From the NCBI GenBank assembly GCA_964058845.1, contig CAXKVR010000036.1:62001-126000 (forward strand): DNA of 64,000 nucleotides. Reading direction: 5' to 3'. Of this stretch, positions 33,410-44,561 are shown one piece after another (the first letter of the stretch is position 1; every line of letters starts with the position of its first letter). Source of the DNA: Carex sylvatica. Lineage: Eukaryota > Streptophyta > Magnoliopsida > Poales > Cyperaceae. The position numbers and the translations under genes were made by a program. The notes beneath the pieces are model-generated. The model ran no database searches. It was not told the DNA's origin and saw nothing but the letters and a program-made list of their open reading frames with translations.

Positions 33410-33606
33410 TTCACATTCTCTCAGGTTACCTGACTGAGTACAATTGAATCAGATGGTCCAAAATTGTTCTTTTTAACTTGGCACGAATCTCAAAGCACAA
33501 ATAATACTGCCCTCTTAGTCATTTCGAGCAAGAACCAGATGAAATTGTATATGAACCGTCCTTTTCAATTGTGTTGAGTCAGATACCTGGGAGGATACGG
33601 ATCCCT
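33410..33606. repeat. foldback MITE copy (GGTTACCTGACTGAGTA family)
   Basis: Contains CTCAGGTTACCTGACTGAGT on the left and GTTGAGTCAGATACCTGGGA on the right. It is the paralogue of the copy at 13155-13350. Confidence 0.6.
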
Positions 33607-33794
33607 TTGGAGGGAGGAGGCGCATATACAAATTTGCGTCCTCCGGAGATCTCAAACTTCTAGTGGATCTTTACAAAATCTAGACCACTCAAATCATTTC
33701 TACACAAATCTCAAAGCACATAAATACTAAACCCTAAACCAACTCAAAGTTTCAGATATCTCAGACAAACTCGGCATAGAGTCTACATCCCCTT

Positions 33795-34000
33795 GATCGG
33801 TACCGAACAGGAATCCGACTCTGTTGCTTTTCTATAAAAGCAGGGTCTGCTTTTCCGATCACAACCATTCAAATTTTTCTATTCACGTATCTCTATAAAA
33901 GTCCTTTATCATGCACAAATCTTAACAAATTTGAATATTTGAAATCGGAAAAACAGAATAAGAAAAACAGCAGAGTTCGTTCCACCGGACAGAGTACAAA
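33795..34000. repeat. foldback MITE specific to the mTERF H copy
   Basis: CCGACTCTGTTGCTTTTC near the left and, in reverse complement, ACGAACTCTGCTGTTTTTC near the right form imperfect inverted ends. The matching place upstream of mTERF C holds different insertions, so this element is specific to the H copy. Limits approximate. Confidence 0.45.
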
Positions 34001-34680
34001 ACTTCCAGTCAGCCAAAAGTTAATACCGTGCCTATGTTAGGTGTAGGGGATCCGTTTTAAGATTAGTGCAAGATTAAAACTGGCAACACAGATCTCATTG
34101 TAATCAGTCAGGTATTGTACTCCATTTTTAGATTCCCTTGCAGCTATACCCTTTACAAGTAATCTACTTTACAATGTTTTTTTTTTTTTCGTCGAACATA
34201 TATACTCATGAGTCCGGCTAGTATGACATTAGTGTTATATGACACCAACTACAAAATTTATTGGATAGATTTCAAACAACTAATCCAAATCGTTCAAACC
34301 GATTTACTTTATGAGTGATGCATCAAATGATTTTTTTTTTTTAATATTTTCTAGTTATTTTAGTAACAAATCAAGGGTTCAAAAATGTTAAAAAATGAAT
34401 ACATTAAAATTAACTTAAAAACTCACACATTTGACAGCTTGACTTGATACTAATTAAATTTGAAACATTAAAAATTTTGTTGGTTATAGCAATAATTTTT
34501 TTTCGTCTATTTTACTAATTTGTAAAACATACAATTATTGAATTTTACGATTTCTTCTATTTTTAGAGTTATGCAGGTTCAAACTAATTGAAATTGCAAT
34601 ATGAATTGCTTGAACTGAAGAATTCATGAAGATACTTATCAATATACGAAAAATCAAAATACTTAAAAAACCAACCAAAT

Positions 34681-37600
34681 CTAGATAAAATCAAAATATG
34701 GGTCCGGCCTATGCTGGTACGGAAGCTTCTCAGGGTCCATTTTTCTGAAAGTAATAGAGATCCTGAAATAATAAATTAAGAAAATGAAAAGACAATATTG
34801 ATCAGTACTTATGCAAAATAATGATCTTAACTCGATACAAAAAAAATAAATCAACGTAGAGTACTTCAATATGTATACCTCTGAGAACGGACTGCCGGTA
34901 CGCAGTGCTTTGCCACGTCAGCACCATTTCCACTCAGCACAAGCACCGATCTGTTGAAGAATAGGAAAAATAAAACATGTTTATTACTTTTTCAAATTAT
35001 CAATCATGATAATATACTCTACAAATATAATGATAATCGTTATCAAATAATAATTGGTGCTAAATACTAGATATCCATTTAGCAAATACATCCTCAATAA
35101 TTTAGTATACTCCAATTTACTACACTTTATGTCAAATAAGTTATTGAATTCCCTTATTGCATCCTATATATATATAGGGTTTAAATTTACCCAATTATAT
35201 TATACCGTTATGTTCAGATTACATGCATCTTCTTTCAAACAAAGGTACAAAATGTCCACACAGTACAAACTATACTTTGTGGTAGTGAAATATAACATGA
35301 ATACTGAAAAAATTTCATCAACGCTGCTCCATAATTATCTAAATCTTCTTTTACCTTCAATCATGTGAACAAAAGCTTTACTGAATTTATGCTCTAACAA
35401 AGTATAGCATAAATATTGAGTAATTGACTAATGCTTTCGTTATCAGCTTATTTAAATAGATGGGTACTTTATTGGAATTTATGTTGAGACCCAATTGCAG
35501 TATTATAGAGAAAAGGAAAATATCAATAGTATGAAAATCAACCTAGAATGGACTAATAATTGCTTACTGTAGATGTACTTCTCATTATATAATGGATATG
35601 TAAGCTTTAAATAAAATATGACATACCCGCGTGGCAGTGAAATGGAAGTAGAACCCGAGAACTCGCCGGGGCCAAGAACCTTGAGATTTTGACCGAAGAG
35701 AATCCTAGCATCAGACAGGAAAGACACAGTGGAAAACGGGCGCAAAAAATCATTGTGGTCGATATGAGGAGGAATGCAATCGCCCTCATCATATATATTT
35801 ATTATGCAGCTATCTGGCACGCATGTCTTCGGGAGTATCTGCCAACAGACCAAACGGCAAATCATATCTTTTAGCAGGGGTGGCATCGGGTCTACTTCAA
35901 CGTTTCTCATTATGCCAGGTAGAACTCCATTTGGGCCCTGCCAACAAAAGAAGTCAATTTTTAATTGCTGATATTTTAAAAAATCAAACATCACCATATA
36001 TCACTGTTAACAAGGTCATTTAAATCCACTAACCAGTCTATTGACTTTGTTGTTGGTAGCCTGATACAACTATTTTCTCACTAAAATAAATGACTAAAAA
36101 ATGAAATGAAAGGAATTTAGGGATGAAAAATACCTTGGCATAATTGTAGCAACACCCAAACTGAAGAGTGACGCGCCCTTTACCGCGCATCCATTTTATC
36201 GGGGCAGTGTATGTGTGCTCTGGATTAAAGAATTAGAAGATTAAATGAGAGTAATACCTATTAGCTTAGGAGAAGTTATAACAAAAAAAAATTTAAAATC
36301 AACAAATAAAAATAAACAAAATTTAAGAACAAAAAATCAATCTATACCTTTAAGTTGTTTCAGTTGTCCAAGTCTCTGCATCCTAAATACAAAATCGGTG
36401 ATTATTGCCTGCTCCGTAGGATTAAAAACGTCGGTGTGCAACTCCAGTCCATCTAAAATATTTATCCTCTTCCCCTTAACATCATCCATATATTCAAATA
36501 CCCGAGAGAACCGTTTTCTTTGATCGTCATCTCTATCAACCAATAATCTTCCCGAAATTCCTTCAAAATAAGAATTAAGAAAAAAAATCAATTACAATGG
36601 AAAGAAACAATAATAACAAAATCAGAAAAATTAGAGTACTATTTGTTGTAGTTTTTTGTTTTGGTTTCAGAAAAATTGAAGATAAAAGTGTGTAGTAGAC
36701 ATCTGCTTTTAGTTTGTTCTAGGTTTAATAGATTTATATCTGAGGCTGAGCTATTAGAGCTTGATCTTATTGATAGGAAATGCACTTGGTCTAAGACCAT
36801 CTCTTCTTCTTCTCAAGCTCTTTTAGACAAATTTTTTTCTGTACACAGAGTTGGCATAACCATTATTCTCAATCAAGTCTGCATTCTTTGCCTTGATTCC
36901 ACTCTCTCTGACCATAACCCTCTTATTTTGAACACAAATGCTATAGCTTGCCCCATCTAATAAATCTTTTAAATTTGAAAAAAATTGGCTGAACCAAGAC
37001 GGTTTTTTAGACCTTTCCACTTGGTGGAAGGCAATTGACTTAGATGAAAATTTTGGTAACACATGGAAACTAAAATTACAATTTTTCAGGAAAAAACTTA
37101 GGCTGGAATGCCAACTTGAAAGGTGAACAAAAAAGACTTAAAAAACAATTACTAGATGACTTGGGCACTTTTGAAAAAAGATTTAAACATGACGATTTAA
37201 ATGAAGAGGAATTTTCTCGATGGCAAGATTGTCAATCTTCTTTACACAAAATTTTAATGATGGCAACAATGAGCCAGACTTAAATGGTTTTTAGAGGGTG
37301 ATTTAAACACCAGATTTTTTTTTTCATATTTCTGTCTCAAATAAGAGAAGAAAAAACACAATTTTTTCACTAGATATTGAGGGTGTGCAAACTTTGGACT
37401 TCCCTACTATTAAATCTCATGTCACTTCTTTTTACAAACAACTCATTGGTACTTCGTCTACTAGAAACATTTTTTTGCAACTACAACTTTGGTCGCCTTC
37501 TGAAAACTTTTAACTTTTTGGACCAACAGTCTTTTTTAGAAAGCCCTTTCTCTTTAGAGGAAATTAAAAATGTAGTTTTTGCATGTAACTCAATAAGGCT

Positions 37601-39873
37601 CCCGGCCAGACGAATTTTATTTTTCTTTTTATCAGGATTTTTGGGATGTTATTCATCCAGATCTGTATACCTTATTTAACACATTCTATCATCATTTAAA
37701 ATAGGAGCTCAAATTGTATTTTTACAGGGACAATGGTACAAAATGGGAGCCATCAGGATCAGGTACTAACCCTAACCCATGGGTCTGGAGGAAGAAATGA
37801 AGTGATGACATTTCTTTCTTGAACTGCTAGGAGTATAGGCCTGCTTTTACAACTTAGTTGCTAGTCCTAGTTGTAGTCTATCAAAGTTTTTGGTTTTTGT
37901 ATAAGTGTAAGGGCTTATATGCAAACTTCTATCTTCACTGTTCTAATTCTTTTTGTCTTTACTTAAATTAATATCGGCTATATATGTTGAGTCGTTAGCT
38001 TTTACTTTGCAATCATTTGCTATTGTAATGCATAGGTTTGTTTACTTTTGTAAAAACATCACAGTAACTGTGTACCAGTTGTTTGGTACCACTTTACTGT
38101 TGCATGGTTTTATGATAGAATCAAGAAAAAATGAAAAATTGAGAGATGGGGGAAAACTTACGGTGAGATTCATGCTGTTGTCTCTCTCTATCCTTTGTTT
38201 CGCCGTCTGATCTCTGTCTCTTCTCTCTTCTATGGTCTCTTACTTCATTTGGCCTCTCTCTCTTATCTCTCACGCAGCCTCTAGATTCTTTTTTCTGTAT
38301 CTCCTCTCTTCTTTTGACATCTATTAAAATTTAGAAACATTAAAAAAAAAAAAAATGAACAATTAATCATGAACATTTAAAAAAGACTTCTAAGGGAGCC
38401 TTAGTGTGCTTGACCTAGATCTAATAAACATCTCTTTACTTGTCAAATGGTGGGTCAGATTTAATGATCCTTTAAAAACAGGTACTTGGCAATAAATTCT
38501 TAGTGCAAAGTACAAAAACCATTCAAAATCTTCTAAAACTTCTTTCTTTTGGAAAGGAATATCAAAGAATAAATCTTTGGTTGAGAAAGGTTTTATAAAA
38601 GAAAAAGGAGATGGAAACGATATTCAGTTTTGGACTGATATTTGGTTAGATGAATGCCCTCTTAGAAGTGTTTTTCCTCATATTTATTCTATTTCAACTG
38701 ATCCTCAAATAAGTGTCTTTGCAGCTTTACAAACTCCAAGGATAAATTTGTCATTTTGTAGACAACTTGTTGGTATTTCAGAACTGAATGGTTAAGAGTT
38801 GGTCAATAAAAATTACTTGGTACAATTAGATTGTACCAAGCAGGATAAACTTTTATGGAGATGGACTAGCAATAAAAGACAAAAGTTCTCCTTAAAATGA
38901 AAATATTTTTGTGGCTAGATAAAGCTAACAAAGTTCATTATAAGGCAAAATTGGCTAAAAAAGGATGGCAGGGCTCTATGGTTTATCGATACTTGGATCC
39001 CGCTCAAAAACAGATTGCTGTTAATTAGAAATGATTAGAGGTGCAGTTTTATGGGCTGTAAGAAAAATAAGAGCTCAAATTGTATTTTTACTTGCTTTCT
39101 GGTGCAAAACACAATCTGAGAGTCTATTTGAAGACTTGAAATGTATTATTCCATTTGATATTACATTTCTACCAAATCAGATTTTTACAGGGAAATAAGA
39201 TTAAAATTTAGAAATATTCATAAAAAATTAGGAAAATAGAAGGAACGTATACAGATAAGAAAATCCCTAAACCCTAAACCCTAAAATTAAGAAAAAACAA
39301 ATTGTTTTATGAGAGAATCAAGAATAAAATGAAAAATTGAGAGATGAGGGAAAACTTACGGTGAGATTCATGCCGATGTCTCTCTCTATCCTTTGTTTCG
39401 CCGTTTGATCTCTGTCTCTTCTCTCTTCTATGGTCTCTTACTTCATCTGGCCTCTCTCTCTTATCTCTCACGTGGCCTCTTGATTCTTTTTTCTGTATCT
39501 CTTCTCTTCTTTTCACATCTATTAAAATTTAGAAGAACCTTTAATAAACAAAACTGGAAAACCAAATTGAAGAACTTGGTTTATGAGAGAATCATGAACA
39601 AAATGAAAAAAAATGGGAAAAGAAAAACTTACTGTCAAATTCAGCCCGAAGTCTCTCTGTTTTATGGTTGGTTAGTTCATCTGGCCTCTCTCTCTTATCT
39701 CTCATGTGGCCTCTTAATTGTTTATATTCTCTTCCATGGTTTCTCCAATCTTCCATGGTTAAGTCTCTTCTTTCGCCTCTAATCAGCTCTTCCATTCTTT
39801 CTCTCTCCCTTCTTCCTTCTCTCGATTCTGTTCTCTGTTTCTTCTCTCTTTCTACGCTTCTCAGCTCTTCCAT
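34681..39873 (-). CDS. ALKBH9/10-like AlkB dioxygenase with Arg/Glu-rich N-terminal exons (440 aa, 8 exons)
   Basis: Joined by eye on the minus strand: exons 39633-39873, 39360-39518, 38162-38320, 36348-36560, 36134-36219, 35627-35937, 34879-34950 and 34681-34762. All junctions use GT and AG, the phases agree, and the sum is 1323 nt. The C-terminal part is a plant ALKBH9/10-type Fe(II)/2-oxoglutarate domain (family role: RNA N6-methyladenosine demethylation). It has KWMRGKGRVTLQFGCCYNYA, the iron ligands in PPHIDHNDF, the distal His in GADVAKHCVPAV and the 2-oxoglutarate Arg motif RISITFRK. It appears catalytically complete. The first three exons encode a very basic/acidic Arg-Glu-rich region, which is not the usual N-terminus as I know it. 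Exons 2 and 3 are near-identical 159-nt duplicates. Linking them to the AlkB exons rests on phase and strand only. The AlkB exons are near certain; the full model is less so. Confidence 0.65.
36650..37985 (+). mobile_element. L1-type LINE fragment A, internally deleted
   Basis: Seen on the plus strand: the endonuclease C-terminus (FNRFISEAELLELDLIDRK, then SDHNPLIL) at about 36720-36940, the phrase LKWFLEGDLNTRFFF near 37285, the reverse transcriptase start (EEIKNVVFACN near 37556) and, in another frame, YQDFWDVIHPDLYTLF near 37630-37677. After about 37700 it jumps to sequence matching the C-terminal and 3' end of a LINE (GAGCTCAAATTGTATTTTTA, also at 39069). It has many stops and frameshifts. 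It lies antisense in the third intron of the AlkB gene model. Confidence 0.75.
38377..39245 (+). mobile_element. L1-type LINE fragment B (C-terminal region)
   Basis: Translation gives LINE C-terminal phrases: ISLLVKWWVRFNDPLKTG near 38429, GDGNDIQFWTDIWLDECPLR near 38608 and WRWTSNKRQKFSLK near 38858, the region before the zinc-binding reverse-transcriptase tail. Several stops interrupt it. It lies antisense in the second intron of the AlkB gene model, between the two duplicated 159-nt exons. Confidence 0.75.
39265..39285. repeat. short telomere-type repeat (CCCTAAA x3)
   Basis: Three uninterrupted copies of the plant telomere heptamer in the CCCTAAA orientation, just beyond the end of LINE fragment B. 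Such short interstitial runs can mark repaired breaks, but they are also common by chance in plant introns. Confidence 0.6.
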
Positions 39874-40561
39874 GATTCCTCTTTTATCAATTCCTCTCTA
39901 ATTGTGGTCTGTGGTTTGTTAATTCAAATCTATTAAATAGAGAAATGTTGCCTAATTCTAACATCCGCCGACTTAAAAGGAAATTGATAACAAAAATAGA
40001 ATGCAAAAACAAAAACAGACGAGCAAATATGAAATTAGAGGTAAAGATTTTAACAGAGTAGTTTTTACTTCATGCAGCATTCAGACTATAGAATCAACAA
40101 GAGTTGCATATGGTTCTTGCGCTGCATGAATCTGAAACTACTCTGTTAAATTCTTTACCCGAAATTAGCATCCGTGAGATCTCTGAAACACAACATACCA
40201 AATTTATCAAAACTTCCAAATTTATTTTAGGTAATTAAATATCACAAGTATTAACATTTAACATAACTTTATTGATGGTCCCGATGTGACCGCGCGAGTT
40301 ACATGCAAATTAATTATGGTAAATAAAATGGTACTGACAAACAATTAAGGATAGATAGAAGCTATACTTTTAGGATCTGAATTTCAAAAACTAAATTAAA
40401 TTCGCACTAAATAACCGTAAAGGAGACTAAGAAAAAAATGAAAATTGATTTAAATTGTCCTCAAATAACAACTTGGTAATTAAAACGTAATAAAAATCAC
40501 AATATTCTTTTTTAATTACCACGAAATGATCCGAAATTTTTATTAATATCCAAAAAAATAT
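39874..40561. other. upstream region of the AlkB gene, with a hairpin
   Basis: Presumed 5' flank of the minus-strand AlkB gene. No other gene is recognised. A strong hairpin lies at 40040-40159 (listed separately). Confidence 0.4.
40040..40159. ncRNA. miRNA-precursor-like hairpin (or short foldback MITE)
   Basis: The left arm begins GGTAAAGATTTTAACAGAGT and the right arm ends ACTCTGTTAAATTCTTTACC. The two arms pair over about 39 positions with roughly five mismatches, spaced by about 40 bases, with GCTGCATGAA closing the inner end of the right arm. Size and shape suit a plant MIR foldback, but I recognise no known miRNA family in either arm. A short foldback MITE would look the same. Confidence 0.4.
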
Positions 40562-41623
40562 TAAATTTCAGAAACTATCCAGGTTTTCGCATTTTTACAA
40601 AATCTATCCAAACCGCAATTCCTTTTTGCGGTTTTAGACTAAATTACCAAAAAATAATATTGCTATTTTGGAATTCCAAAACCGAATTTTTTTGCAGTTT
40701 TATGCTTTTCATATTATTTTTAATTAAACAGAAATATTTATAATTTATTTATTTTTTGTATTGAAATATTAGAAATAATTTATATATATCTTTGAAAATA
40801 CATGGAATACTATATAATTTGATTTATTAGAAAGACTGATACAAATAATCCGGATCAACATTTTTCATGCTGAATTTTTTGCGGCTATAAGAAAAAATTA
40901 ATATTTTTCTTTATGTGTTAGTGAAAAGAGAAAAAATATGTTTTGAATTTGAGTTATTGATCGCGGTTTAAAAGTCACTTCTAGGTAATACATAAAATAT
41001 TGTGATCCTTCTAATACTTTTAATTTCCAAAAAGTTGTATCTATTTTGAGAATTATTTTTTAATAACAATTATTAAATAACTTAATTTTTTTTCAAAAAT
41101 AGATATATCTTTTTTAGAAATTAAATGTACTAGAAGAATGACAATATTTTCTATATTTACTGAGAAGTGACTTTTGAACCAGGATCAATAACTCAGAATC
41201 CAAGCATTTTTATTTTTTTTCAATAACACATAAAGAAATATATTAATTTTTCTTACAGCCGAGAAAAATCCGGCTTGAAAAGTGTTGATCCATGTTATTT
41301 GTCACAGTCTTTCTAATAAATTAAATTATATTATATTTCATCTATTTTCAAAGAAATATATAAAATATTTCTAATATTTCAATAAAAAATAAATAGATTA
41401 TAAATATTTTTGTTTAATTAAAAAATAATATGAAAAAATATAAAACCGCAAACTTTTTTTGAGGTTTGGAATTCAAAGTTTAACACCGCAATTTTTTTTT
41501 TGGTTTTGGAATTCCAAAACCATTTTTTTTTTTTTTTTGCAGTTTTAGAATGAATTACCGCAAAAAAAATATGGTTTGGGTAGATTTCGACAAAACGTGA
41601 AAACTTAGGTAGTTTCTGAAATT
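40562..41623. repeat. 1.06-kb imperfect palindrome (long-armed foldback element)
   Basis: The outer ends TAAATTTCAGAAACTA and TAGTTTCTGAAATTA are inverted copies, and the complementarity continues inward: CCAAACCGCAATT with its partner, AATTCCAAAACC, TTAATTAAACA/TGTTTAATTAA, CAATAACTCA and finally AGAAATTAAATGTACTAGAA. The centre is near 41085, so each arm is about 500 bp. There is no coding frame. I could not fix a clear target duplication. It resembles a Mutator-like foldback element or a locus for long double-stranded RNA. Confidence 0.7.
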
Positions 41624-42030
41624 ACCGCAAAAAAAATAATTCAAATTGACTATATATTTAAACTTAAAGAATAAAAATGTAAATTCATAACACATACCTA
41701 TACGCACATTGCAAATTACCATAACCTCACTCCTCTCACATGATAATATTTACACAACCAAATAAAAACTACAACTGTCAAACTTATTTATAATCTCAAT
41801 CAGGTGGCATGTGAGGCGTCCGATGGAATCTTGATGCGGATCAAATCTAACTCTTATTCCATAAGTCATCTCTAGAAGGTGGCTCATAGCAGCATGTGAC
41901 TTTGGCAACACCTAATACAACTTATTTCAATGTTCCCTGGTCAAGCTGTTGTTCCTGCAGTGTAATAATATAGGAGGAATTCTATGAATGTTCTAATTAA
42001 TTTTGGGTGGCGGATATAAATGCCATCTTG
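41624..42030. other. spacer, no recognised feature
   Basis: A+T-rich DNA between the palindrome and the next hAT element. No coding or repeat signal recognised. Confidence 0.4.
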
Positions 42031-42038
42031 ACCCCTCT

Positions 42039-42567
42039 TAGAGGTTTGCAAATATCCGGGTCGGGCGGCCCGTATCCTACCCGCCCGTGCCCGTTACCCG
42101 GGGTACCCGTGCCCGAGCCTGGGTATGGGTCGGGTAAACGGGTACACGGGTACGGGTATAAAACGGGTAGGGTACGGTTATTTGGTTCAAAACCCGAGCA
42201 AATTCGGCCCGAATTACGCCCGTACCTGCCCGACCCGACCCGTACCTGACCCGTTAAAAATTCAATTTTTTTTGAAATTTCGAATTTGCCGCCGGTTCAA
42301 CAGAAAAACAGAAAAAAAAAAAAAAAACCAAACCGGACCGAAAAAACAGAGAAAAAAAAAAAAAAAAAAAAAACCGGACCGGGTACCCTACCCGGACCGC
42401 CCTACCCTTCAAGGATACCACGGGCACAGGTATAAGACGGGTAGGATATGGATTTTGAAAAAAAATCCGTAATACCCGTATACCCGTGATACTTATACCC
42501 GACCCATACCCGTATCCGACCCGAGTATACCCTACCCGCCCGTACCCTACCCGTTAGCAAACCCCTA
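42039..42567. mobile_element. hAT-type element, ACCCG family, with 8-bp target duplication (529 bp)
   Basis: The left end TAGAGGTTTGCAAA and right end TTAGCAAACCCCTA are imperfect inverted repeats. The flanks ACCCCTCT (42031-42038) and ACCCTTCT (42568-42575) match at 7 of 8. Both subterminal zones are packed with CGGGTA/TACCCG words, making the element locally GC-rich against an A+T-rich background. The apparent open frames inside are produced by these repeats and are not genes. A truncated relative lies at 22155-22410. Confidence 0.82.
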
Positions 42568-42575
42568 ACCCTTCT

Positions 42576-43779
42576 AAACAAGAGCCACTCTTAAAGAGAT
42601 TCCCTTGTAGTCTCTAATCATAAGTGCTTCCACCTCTTGTGAAACTTAGCCTTGGCCTTGCATCTATCTATGAGGTGCTGGTTCTGAGTGCATGCTAATT
42701 AACAATAAACAATTAATGCATATATATATATTCTCTATATTATGCATTTTAAATTAAATTGATTGTCCTGAAACTGTAACGGCTGAGATTGATTAATCTA
42801 AATTCGGATTGAATCTGAAAATCTGTATTTCTTTGATTGAATGTATCTGTTTTAGATGTAGAAGTGTACATTTAGTTAAAATTATACCCGCCAGCTGAGA
42901 GAGTTTTGTTAAAAAAAAAAAACGCTAGACGAACCCCTCCGCCATGTATCTTTATCAAAGAAAAACCCCTCTGCCATTTCCTCTTCCCCAAAACCTCCGC
43001 TCTCTCTCGATAGAGCACCGAACCCAAAACCTCTGCCCTCTCTTTCTCTTATCCGAGCGCTGAGCACAAATGCCTTAACCCTAGAGCGAAAATCAAAGAG
43101 ACGACACAAATAACTTATGTAAAGACGGTAACTACCATCTCACTGTGACTTCTTTAGATATATTCGGTTCAAAAGAGAGATTGCGAGAGAGAGGGATATA
43201 TCACCGAAACCCTAGAGGGAGAGAAAATTGATGCTTAATTTGATTTGGTTTTCAAATGATAACAGTATAGACGATCGTGCTGCCATGGTGAAGAAGTCAA
43301 TTAGAGAGTATCATATGGTATGGCTGTTTTCTCAAGTTGATTACATAATTTTTTTTTTTTTTCAAATATGCATGTATCAATTAATATTGGATATATGTCT
43401 CTTCTCATTCAGGCAGTTGGAGAGGGCTTATTACTGAAACTTCCTTTCACTACTATTTTTTTAATCTCCAGGTTTCTCATACCTCTGCACTCTCTTAGTA
43501 TTAATTAATATATTGCTACAAATAAATGTCCCGTATTATACTGCAATTTAAAATGACATTTTTCATTTCTGAAGTTGCAATGAAAAAACAAGTCATAAAA
43601 CTAAGCCTAAGCCAAGCAAAACATAGTAAATTGCCTTAATTTTTTTTATTAAATAAGATATAAGGAACTCATATCAAGAATTACCTTTATTCATGTACAT
43701 ACAGTTACAGTAACCAGTTGAACCTGTTTTCGCCAACTGATATGGGAACTGATTTAGCCCATTTCATGGTTCCCTTTCA
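42576..43779. other. unassigned region
   Basis: Contains CTCTCTC- and GAGAGA-rich sequence at about 42950-43220 that looks like the 5' leaders of plant genes (ACCGAAACCCTAGAG), and a short open frame at 43228-43437, but no product is recognisable and no exon structure can be supported. Confidence 0.3.
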
Positions 43780-44561
43780 GAATATTAATTCCACACTCCT
43801 CTCAAAACTTTGAACCAACGACGGCTGCTCCGCGAACCTGACGGCTGATCCGCACTCCTCTCGGCAAACCTCTCCGGGAACCTGACGGAGTGATGGGTGA
43901 CGGCTGATCCGTGCTCCTCACCCCTCTGGTCAGTCTCTCTCCACCGTTTCTGCCGTCTCCCTCCAGGTAATGCACTTGCAATAAATTTGTGATTAAACTC
44001 AAATGTGTGATTTATGATACTGTACAGCTTGTATACATTCTCTTAATTTGTGATAAATTTGTGCTTGTGCTTAAACTCAATATTAAGCCATCAGTTTTTG
44101 TGCTGTTCAATCTGAAATTTGTGCTCGATATTAAACTCAATTTTATAGCTCGATATATTTTTGTGCTGTTCAATCTAAACTATTAAGCCATCAGTTTATT
44201 ATATATAAATTAATTCACTTATATATATGATGCCATGAATTTTGGTTTTATTCTCTTAATTGAAATAGGCAACATCATCGAAGATGTCTTCGACTCCGGA
44301 TAGCACTGCCTCAACTCCGGGTAGTACTGCCTCATCCTCTGTTAATGAGACATCCATACCATTGTGGGAATATGTGGTGATAAGTGAAACATCAAGAGCT
44401 GGAGGTAATAAGTCTTTCATTTGCAATACTTTGATATATATACAAGTGTAATTTTTTTCTTTGTTGTAATATATGAAACAATAATATAATTAAAATAATA
44501 AAAAATAATATATATAATAGCCGTATCGCCGTATTCGTATCCGTATCCATGCAAACTAGGT
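43780..44561 (+). pseudogene. hAT transposase 5' fragment (BED zinc-finger start) joined to a GATACGG-family end
   Basis: A leader with repeated GACGGCTGATCCG words ends in a plausible donor (CTCCAG/GTAATG near 43967). An exon after GAAATAG near 44269 opens with ATG at 44284 and reads MSSTPDSTASTPGSTASSSV, then IPLWEYVVISETSRAGG and KSFIC, the pattern of a BED-type zinc finger at the start of plant hAT transposases. It stops after the first zinc ligand. The next 100 bases (44470-44561) match the 3' end of the element at 27230-27360, ending CATGCAAACTAG. This appears to be an internally deleted copy that keeps the transposase start. Confidence 0.55.

Larger units (their letters stand above)
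32862..34680. other. mTERF H upstream region and spacer
   Basis: 32990-34190 parallels 12780-14990 in direct orientation, with different insertions in each copy. From about 34200 to 34680 the sequence is A+T-rich with no recognised feature. Confidence 0.55.

Noticed and set aside
42007..42472. Overlapping open frames rich in Gly, Pro, Arg and Lys
   Set aside because: They are translations of the CGGGTA/TACCCG arrays and A-runs of the hAT element at 42039-42567.
43228..43437. Possible first exon with a leader-like upstream region
   Set aside because: No product recognised and no supporting downstream exon; left as unassigned.
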